Source: Lacrimispora sp. 210928-DFI.3.58
GTDB taxonomy: Bacteria; Bacillota; Clostridia; Lachnospirales; Lachnospiraceae
Reading direction: 5' to 3'
Assembly (NCBI RefSeq): GCF_020554865.1
Contig: NZ_JAJCIC010000023.1
Coordinates: 1-64,000, forward strand
Length of the DNA stretch: 64,000 bases
Within the stretch, counting starts at the first letter, position 1, and each line of letters starts with the position of its first letter. The notes beneath the pieces were generated by a model, which saw only the letters and a list, made by a program, of their open reading frames with translations, was not told the DNA's origin and did no database searches. The position numbers and the translations under genes were made by a program. Shown in pieces: positions 58,936-64,000 of the stretch.

Positions 58936-59235
58936 TCATGAACCTTCTTCCGGCAATCCATCCTGAAGCAGTTCATTATATTTGCTGTTATAATATTCCG
59001 TTTCTTTTTTCTTACGCCAGACATTGATCTCGCTGGAAATCGCCAGCATCTCATCTACGATTTCCTCCGCGTTCTCAGGCTTTGCCAGATTCAAATAAGA
59101 AGTCATCCGGCACATTGCTTTTTCTCCGCCAAGCCCCTTTGCAATCGCATCACCAAATTCTTCCGGATATCCCATACTTCGCAGCGTATCAAAAAGTTGC
59201 CTGTAAGCGGATACCCAGCGTTCTTTCTTTTGATC
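58936..59235 (-). CDS. Unknown protein, 99 aa
   Basis: The start at 59235 (MDQKKERWVSAYRQLFDTLR) is preferred, with AGAGAAG upstream; a GTG 30 bases earlier lacks a ribosome site. Helical, with MTSYLNLAKPENAEEIVDEM LAISSEI. It resembles conserved short proteins of Lachnospiraceae without known role. Confidence 0.65.
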   Translation of the reverse strand, partial: DQKKERWVSAYRQLFDTLRSMGYPEEFGDAIAKGLGGEKAMCRMTSYLNLAKPENAEEIVDEMLAISSEINVWRKKKETEYYNSKYNELLQDGLPEEGS

Positions 59236-59273
59236 CATGGTTTTCTTCTCTATAGTATTTTTCACAAACCGCT

Positions 59274-59564
59274 TTATTCCACCTTAGAAAAAGCCCTGCA
59301 ATACACATCTTCCTGCTCTTTTAAATGTGTTATATATCCAATTGGAATCTGATTCGCTGTTGCTTCCATAATTTTTCTTGCCCCTTCTTCTCCAAAGGCG
59401 CCACAAAGTTCGATGCAGTCCACGCCTTCTCGCTGCAATTCACGTGCTGCATTCATGGCGGTCTCCATATCTGCAACGCCAATGATCTGAGCCATACCAT
59501 TATGAATTTCTGCTCTGTCCGTTTTGTCGTCAAACTGTCCCATAATCAAAAATGCAAATCTCAT
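59274..59564 (-). CDS. DUF6506-like protein, 96 aa
   Basis: The sequence (MRFAFLIMGQFDDKTDRAEI, then IGVADMETAMNAARELQREG and CIELCGAFGEEGARKIME) matches a small alpha/beta family whose members were named DUF6506. The start at 59564 lies behind GGAGGG. It ends 39 bases before the next gene. Function unknown. Confidence 0.75.
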   Translation of the reverse strand: MRFAFLIMGQFDDKTDRAEIHNGMAQIIGVADMETAMNAARELQREGVDCIELCGAFGEEGARKIMEATANQIPIGYITHLKEQEDVYCRAFSKVE

Positions 59565-59686
59565 ATTTCCCTCCAAATTTCCACAATACTATTTTCAAGT
59601 CAGCATATCCCGATATCCCGCTGGCTCAATTATACTGTATTGCCAGAAAAAATGGAATCCCGTTTCCAATATGCATTAAAGATCTG

Positions 59687-59740
59687 CCACAACAGAAAAA
59701 AGCCCAGAGCGAGCAGTTTTACACTGCAGCCCGCTCTGGG
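59687..59740 (-). terminator. Terminator of the hsp20 gene
   Basis: CCCAGAGCG faces CGCTCTGGG; on the minus strand it is followed by CTTTTTTCTG. Confidence 0.88.
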
Positions 59741-59774
59741 CGATATCCTTTTATGCTATTATCAAGAGGTGCCG

Positions 59775-60251
59775 TTATCCCTCAATGGCAATGTATTTCT
59801 TTTCTTCGACTTCCGGCTTTTTTGCCTCTGCCTTCGGAATGCTCAGCTTCAATACGCCGCTTTCATACTTCGCGTGGATATCCTCCTGTTTCATGTCCTC
59901 ACCGACATAGAAGGAACGGCTCATGCTGCCCGCGTAACGCTCCCGGCGGACAAACTTGCCTGTTTCCTTTTCCTTCTCGTCCTTATCAAGCCCCTTCGCG
60001 GCGCTGACCACAAGATAACCGTCCTTCAGTTCCAGAGAAATCTCATCCTTCTTGAAGCCAGGCAGGTCAATATCTACCTCATAATGGTCGTCGTGTTCCT
60101 GTACATCTGTCCTCATCATCTGCGCTGCATGGCGTCCGTACAGTTTCCGCTCCGCCTTGCGCATCGCTTTATCATCGAATGACGGGAAATCAAAAAAGTC
60201 ATCAAAGAAATCATCAAATAAGTTCTCTCCAAAAATGCTCGGTACCATCAT
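59775..60251 (-). CDS. Small heat shock protein Hsp20 (alpha-crystallin family), 158 aa
   Basis: A chaperone that holds unfolding proteins. The alpha-crystallin domain covers about residues 45-145 (VDIDLPGFKKDEISLELKDG, then YLVVSAAK and the end ESGVLKLSIPK). A flexible N-terminus with repeated DDFFDDFFDF motifs is characteristic of Clostridial Hsp18. The C-terminal KKYIAIEG is as in Hsp18. A CIRCE operator overlaps the promoter upstream, so it should be repressed by the host HrcA. Confidence 0.95.
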   Translation of the reverse strand: MMVPSIFGENLFDDFFDDFFDFPSFDDKAMRKAERKLYGRHAAQMMRTDVQEHDDHYEVDIDLPGFKKDEISLELKDGYLVVSAAKGLDKDEKEKETGKFVRRERYAGSMSRSFYVGEDMKQEDIHAKYESGVLKLSIPKAEAKKPEVEEKKYIAIEG

Positions 60252-60377
60252 AAATCATCGCTCCTTTTCCTTATGAAAAATAATTTATTAATCGGAACTG
60301 GGGATGATTGGGAAGAAACCGGAACCTTTTATTCGCTTTATCGGTTCCATTCTTTCCTTCTCCTTTGTTCTGTCTGT

Positions 60378-60406
60378 GTTATACCACTTTTGTTAGCACT
60401 CGTCAA
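60378..60406 (-). promoter_or_regulatory. Promoter of hsp20
   Basis: On the minus strand TTGACG and TATAAC with a 17-base spacer. The -35 lies inside the CIRCE element. Confidence 0.75.
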
Positions 60407-60419
60407 TAGTGAGTGCTAA
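60393..60419. promoter_or_regulatory. CIRCE operator (HrcA-binding site)
   Basis: TTAGCACTC, nine-base spacer, GAGTGCTAA: a perfect match to the CIRCE consensus. It lies 142 bases before the hsp20 start. Confidence 0.95.
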
Positions 60420-60528
60420 TATTTTTGTGAATTTTTTGTGTCCACTTTTTTATGTCCATCCAGTATTTCCATGTCAAATGTACGAGGTTCCTGAATTCCT
60501 GCGATCAACTTCCGATCAGTGGGTGAAT

Positions 60529-60960
60529 TCAAGTGTCTTCTTTAGCAGCAAACGTTTCCACTTCTTTGACCGTCAGTTCAGTAACTACAGCGATTTCTTC
60601 AAATGTGTATTTACCTAATTGAAGCATTCTCTTAGCTGCTGCTATTTTTTCAGCCATTTTTGCACTTGCTGCCGCCTGTTTAGCCGCCCTTTCGTTCATA
60701 ACCTGAATCGCCACACACATACGTCAAGCATCTCCTCATTCTCATCCATTATCAGCTTTGCATTGACACAACGGTTTCATACATCGGCTTCCTTGCGACC
60801 TAATTTTTTAAATTTCTTATCAGAGTTCAATAGAGCTTCCAGTTTATCCGCATTATTAGAATATTTGATAAAAGACAAAACATTTTTCAGCGTCATATTA
60901 GATTTATCAAAATCTTCATCCGGAATTGCCTCCAATACAATAAAGGGAATTGTCCTGGCT
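60529..60960 (-). pseudogene. Remnant of an Rpn-family (PD-(D/E)XK) nuclease gene
   Basis: The frames together read DKSNMTLKNVLSFIKYSNNA DKLEALLNSD, then a TGA (60777), then MDENEEMLDVC, a frameshift within a GTATGTGTGTGG run near 60715, and finally VAIQVMNERAAK to the stop. This is the C-terminal half of Rpn-type transposase-like nucleases. The N-terminal nuclease domain is missing: the remnant runs into the 3' end of the next gene. The gene is inactive. Confidence 0.7.
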
Positions 60961-61452
60961 ATCCTCGTAAAGCATAGTGGCCGTATTCAGATATTTACGA
61001 TATGCTTCTATCGTTAAACTCTCTCTTGCTTCTGACAGCAGGTGCAAAAACCATTCTGGATCCTGATCCAGCTTTTTGAGAATTGCATCATGCTCCCCGT
61101 CCTGTACCTGATGACTCTCATAACGGGTAATTGTCTTTCTATCCCAGCCAAGAAGCAGGCAAAGATCGCTTTGGCTGATACCATACTTTTCACGAATGCC
61201 ACTGATCTGTTTTGAAGTTAGAAGCCCCTTCTGTTTCCTATAGGCATCTTTCATAGCAATATCATTTCTGATAATCATACCTTCTTCCATATACAGTTCT
61301 TCTGCCGCATCGCAATAAAAATATGTAGCTTCATACTCCACTGGTATGTCTTTAAAGCAGATATTCTCCATCACACAAACGGTTTTCACTTCATGTTCTT
61401 CCATACAGCATGTACATAAACGCTTTTCGCTGTGAATCACTTTCAAATTCAT
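60916..61452 (-). CDS. MqsA/YgiT-type HTH antitoxin-like protein, 178 aa
   Basis: A zinc-ribbon N-terminus (RLCTCCMEEHEVKTVCVMEN) is followed by the middle ATYFYCDAAEELYMEEGMII and an HTH (SGIREKYGISQSDLCLLLGW DRKTITRYES). This is the MqsA-type antitoxin layout. The start at 61452 (MNLKVIHSEKRL) follows GGGAGGC. No known toxin (MqsR, or a DUF4065 protein) is adjacent, and the C-terminus may be altered by fusion with the Rpn remnant, since its last 20 codons overlap it. It is possibly an orphan regulator. Confidence 0.78.
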   Translation of the reverse strand: MNLKVIHSEKRLCTCCMEEHEVKTVCVMENICFKDIPVEYEATYFYCDAAEELYMEEGMIIRNDIAMKDAYRKQKGLLTSKQISGIREKYGISQSDLCLLLGWDRKTITRYESHQVQDGEHDAILKKLDQDPEWFLHLLSEARESLTIEAYRKYLNTATMLYEDSQDNSLYCIGGNSG

Positions 61453-61579
61453 GAAACTGCCTCCCACTCTTCTACTGCGCCAATCCGTCTGCTGACAAAT
61501 TTCTTCACAACCAGTGTTATCTGAATAATAGAAATCCCGCTTCTTATCAGATATAGCACCTTTTCCTGTTTTGATTCAG

Positions 61580-62413
61580 CTATTTCCTCAAATATTTCAG
61601 GTACACTGTAATTTTATGCTTCTCCAGTTCCATCGCCAGCTTTTCCAAATTTTCATTTTTCCAGTTTTCTGGCCATCCATCAAAAACTTCCATGATATCC
61701 ACACCTGGGTTGTCCGATTCAATACATAATTTTGATGACAGGAACAGAAGATTATCGCAAATCAAACCGTCTGTACTGACCGCTCTCCCGGATTTGCCGC
61801 CCAACAAAGTATCGAGAATCCGCGCCTTAGCATAACGAATTTCTCTCTCCTGTATGGCCTGTTCCATAGTAATCTTCCCTTTGTATATCTGGTAAAGCAG
61901 CTCCAGATTACAACAGTGTGCCGCATATCGGATAACTGATCCGTCATAAAAAGCGGTAATCCTGTGGGATGCTGATGTGTGGTGCATTTCCTTTGGTTTT
62001 ATATCCCAATTATGTACCAGCCATCGAAAGAATGCAACAGAATAATAAAAGCCATTCTGTTTTAAATCTAAGGAGCGGATCCGTGACAACGGTTTTAATC
62101 CCCGTTCATAGGCCCGCTTCGCATTGACGCTCATGCTCCGGCCAATATAGCCGTTTCCTTTAGATACTGCCTTTTCAACAGTCCGTGCTTTCAACACATC
62201 GTAGGCTTCCCGCATGGTAAGGCCAAGGAAATTCTTTTTCCCAGCACCAAGGTACAGGTTTACATGATTTTTCGAAAATGTGATTCTTGCCGACGGCCGC
62301 TTATGAATTCTTGCATAATCATAGAGAAGCCCGATCAGCATCCCTTTTGTGATTTTCGATTTTTTCAAATAACTTCTCCCATAGACTTCATGCCATCGGA
62401 AAATATATCCCAA
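61580..62413 (-). CDS. Unknown protein, 277 aa
   Basis: Begins at TTG directly after the stop of the phosphatase gene, with AGAGGAAG as ribosome site; an ATG at codon 25 is an alternative. Basic and helical (KAVSKGNGYIGRSMSVNAKR AYERGLKPL; EREIRYAKARILDTLLGGKS). No recognised family. The close coupling suggests a function linked with the upstream phosphatase. Confidence 0.62.
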   Translation of the reverse strand: MGYIFRWHEVYGRSYLKKSKITKGMLIGLLYDYARIHKRPSARITFSKNHVNLYLGAGKKNFLGLTMREAYDVLKARTVEKAVSKGNGYIGRSMSVNAKRAYERGLKPLSRIRSLDLKQNGFYYSVAFFRWLVHNWDIKPKEMHHTSASHRITAFYDGSVIRYAAHCCNLELLYQIYKGKITMEQAIQEREIRYAKARILDTLLGGKSGRAVSTDGLICDNLLFLSSKLCIESDNPGVDIMEVFDGWPENWKNENLEKLAMELEKHKITVYLKYLRK

Positions 62414-63130
62414 CTACATTTCTTCCTCTTTATTCCAGAATACAGATTCCAGCCAGTATTTTCCATCTTCGATAACCATTGCCGTCAACTTATAGCCAAA
62501 TACGCAGCCTGTGTCAATGCAAATTAATCCAGTTTCTGGAAGCGGCATCCACTTATGTTCCGGTAAAATCTCCGTAGTTTCTTCATCTCCGGCATACCAG
62601 GTCACATCCTCAATGGGTGTATGGCCGACAATCGCCAACTTCCCATAGTAATCGTTCCGCTCGATTCTTGTTCTGTCCCACATCAAAACTTCTGGCAGAT
62701 TTTGTGCAATCTCTTCACTGTCAAGGCCTGCGTGACAGCATTGAAAACGGTCTTCTTCATAAGTCAGGACGGTATGCTGCTTAAACCAGTCTGCATGACG
62801 AAAAATATGGGTGCCATGTTTATAGAAAGACCGTATCGTCTTGTTTCCGCCGTTACTTTTCCATAATGGAGTGTCACCCGGCCATAAAGCTGCATTCAGC
62901 ATCATGTCTTCGTGATTTCCTCGGATAATGATACAACGATCCCCTGTTTCTGCTTTCAGATGCCGGAAGAAGTCAAATACTTCATAGGACTGTCCGCCCC
63001 GATCCATCAAATCGCCAAGGCTGATGAGCCTGTCTGATTTTTTTTCAAACTTCACTTTATCCAGTAATTTCACCAATTCCTGATAACAGCCGTGAATATC
63101 GCCAATAATAATCGTTCTCATCGCATACAC
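62414..63130 (-). CDS. Metallophosphoesterase (PrpE/Ser-Thr phosphatase-like), 238 aa
   Basis: Motifs are GDIHGCYQEL (GDxHG), LGDLMDRGGQS (GDxxDRG), RGNHEDMML (GNHE), VGHTP and DTGCVFGYKL near the end. This arrangement matches the bacterial PPP-type phosphatases and diadenosine-tetraphosphatase-like enzymes, which act on phosphoproteins or dinucleotides. It is distinct from the calcineurin-like enzyme at 33936. It is followed directly by the 277-aa gene. Confidence 0.9.
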   Translation of the reverse strand: MYAMRTIIIGDIHGCYQELVKLLDKVKFEKKSDRLISLGDLMDRGGQSYEVFDFFRHLKAETGDRCIIIRGNHEDMMLNAALWPGDTPLWKSNGGNKTIRSFYKHGTHIFRHADWFKQHTVLTYEEDRFQCCHAGLDSEEIAQNLPEVLMWDRTRIERNDYYGKLAIVGHTPIEDVTWYAGDEETTEILPEHKWMPLPETGLICIDTGCVFGYKLTAMVIEDGKYWLESVFWNKEEEM

Positions 63131-63193
63131 TCCCCTGCTATGATGTCCTTATATTTTACCACGGCATATCTGCTGTGTCATTGGACTGGTGGT

Positions 63194-63550
63194 TTAATCG
63201 TTGGAATTTTCCGGCACATTTTCTTCTTTTTCCTGCAGTTCTAAAAGCTGATCCAATTGCTTTTCTGCACATTCTCTATATGTTGGTTTCAATTTGCGAT
63301 ATTTTTCCAGAATAGCATCATCGATTAAGCAATCAAGAAAACTGTCATCCTTTTTCTCATCATCTTCCAGCATTTCTTTATCAATATGAAAAATAGCAGC
63401 AACTGTATTTATCAATCTGGGGGTAGCCACAGTTCGCCCCTGTTCTATATTTGTATACGTGCTGCGGCTGACTCCTAGCTTCTCTGCAAATTCAATCTGT
63501 GACAGCTTATAGTGTGTTCTTATCATTTTCAATTTTTCTGCAGTTACCAT
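63194..63550 (-). CDS. XRE-family HTH regulator, 118 aa
   Basis: HTH at about residues 5-60 (KLKMIRTHYKLSQIEFAEKL, then SRSTYTNIEQGRTVATPRLI). The C-terminal half is acidic and helical. It is divergent from the partial gene at 63742; the spacer carries a palindromic promoter, the likely operator. Confidence 0.84.
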   Translation of the reverse strand: MVTAEKLKMIRTHYKLSQIEFAEKLGVSRSTYTNIEQGRTVATPRLINTVAAIFHIDKEMLEDDEKKDDSFLDCLIDDAILEKYRKLKPTYRECAEKQLDQLLELQEKEENVPENSND

Positions 63551-63651
63551 ATTTGTATTGCCTCCCTCGTTCTTTCTAATTTATATTATCATTATTTCTG
63601 CAAATGGTCAAACAAAATGTTTAAAATTAACTATTTATTAGTATTTTTTGC

Positions 63652-63682
63652 TTGATTTCATGTATATCGTATAGTATACTAT
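63652..63682 (+). promoter_or_regulatory. Promoter with palindrome for the gene at 63742
   Basis: TTGATT and TATACT, 17 bases apart. ATAGTATACTAT (63671-63682) covers the -10 and is a perfect palindrome, a probable site for the adjacent XRE protein. Confidence 0.65.
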
Positions 63683-63741
63683 GTTTATAGATAACTCTAT
63701 TTTGAAACTATTTTACTAAAACCGCAGAAAGGAAAATACAT

Positions 63742-64000
63742 ATGGCTAAAAGCAATAACCATCTACCAGAAGAACTGTTTGATATCTCCTGTCCCTACCG
63801 CGAATATGTAATGGCATCCACCATTCTTTCTGCGAAATTTGTATATCTATTGCAAATCGTAGAAAATACACTTAGATATAACTCCTATGTCCATGAATTG
63901 GCTGCTAAAGTCCGTTGCAATAGCAATAACTATAAGCGTTCAATATTGAAAACTGCCTCAGCCGACACAGGATTGCCACTGGATGTTCTTCTCCATTGCT
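63742..64000 (+). CDS. Unknown protein, 5' part only (86 codons in window)
   Basis: Starts at ATG 63742 behind AGAAAGGA and runs off the window. The product (MAKSNNHLPEELFDISCPYR, EYVMASTILSAKFVYLLQIV ENTLRYNS) is soluble and unrecognised. It is divergent from the XRE regulator that probably controls it. Confidence 0.6.
   Translation, partial: MAKSNNHLPEELFDISCPYREYVMASTILSAKFVYLLQIVENTLRYNSYVHELAAKVRCNSNNYKRSILKTASADTGLPLDVLLHC

Larger units (their letters stand above)
20408..64000. mobile_element. Tn7-like transposon inserted in comM; left end seen, right end beyond the window
   Basis: Evidence: comM is broken at about 20407; a TGT-starting AT-rich end follows; and a complete tnsA-tnsB-tnsC-tniQ-tniQ operon occupies 20818-29963. 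The island from 30 to 64 kb is annotated here as probable cargo, because the comM 5' half does not reappear in the window. Alternatives are a shorter element ending near 30.9 kb next to an independent island, or a later rearrangement. There are no Cas genes, so it is not a CRISPR-associated transposon. Confidence 0.6.

Noticed and set aside
59325-60182. 285-aa plus-strand ORF over hsp20
   Set aside because: Lies opposite the Hsp20 and DUF6506 genes, crosses a terminator and has no ribosome site.

Overview
The window looks like a chromosome segment of a Lachnospiraceae-type Firmicute (class Clostridia). The evidence is the core order comM-dprA-topA-codY with rpsB-tsf (all on the minus strand), strong AGGAGG ribosome sites, a CodY with the usual C-terminal HTH, and a mobile gene pool typical of gut Clostridia. 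Only about 13.8-20.4 kb is ordinary chromosome; the rest is accessory DNA.

Layout. (1) 0-1.3 kb: an HTH regulator and a companion protein that shares its C-terminal motif. (2) about 1.4-11.1 kb: an integrative mobilizable element with MobC, a MOB-type relaxase, a CD1845-like membrane protein, an XRE repressor, a GntR/ABC-transporter cassette, a sigma-like factor and a large serine recombinase. It is studded with seven copies of one 25-bp palindrome. (3) 11.7-13.5 kb: a complete IS1182-family insertion sequence. (4) 13.8-20.4 kb: tsf, rpsB, codY, topA, dprA and the 3' part of comM. (5) 20.4-30.8 kb: a Tn7-like transposition block (TnsA, TnsB, TnsC and two TniQ/TnsD paralogues) that interrupts comM, plus a degenerate serine-recombinase-like gene. 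(6) 31-64 kb: a long accessory island, probably the transposon's cargo. The other transposon end and the 5' half of comM are not in the window.

The island has several modules. A minus-strand operon of about 15 overlapping genes (42.3 to 31.0 kb) starts from a near-consensus promoter followed by a terminator-like leader hairpin. It encodes three paralogous large proteins, a metallophosphoesterase, an HTH protein and many unrecognised proteins. Upstream lies an RtcB-PrfH pair (RNA ligase plus release factor H, a known ribosome-repair pairing) whose leader holds a 27-codon ORF and an intrinsic terminator. Next come a TIGR02452 macrodomain-like protein, a DnaB-like ATPase, a 1.3-kb gene-free tract rich in hairpins with an internal 138-nt duplication (candidate large structured RNA), four perfect 22-bp iterons beside a probable replication initiator, and an array of eight tRNA genes, six of them class II (Ser x3, Leu x2, Tyr). 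The final 12 kb holds HTH regulators, SUKH-like proteins, a DUF5131 gene behind a LexA-type box, an Hsp20 gene under a CIRCE operator, and decaying DUF503 and Rpn-family genes.

A common theme of the island is protection and repair of the translation apparatus (RtcB, PrfH, spare tRNAs, Hsp20) together with replicon parts (Rep, iterons, DnaB-like ATPase). One reading is that a plasmid- or phage-like replicon was captured as Tn7-like cargo. Family names come from motif recognition by eye; no database search was possible.
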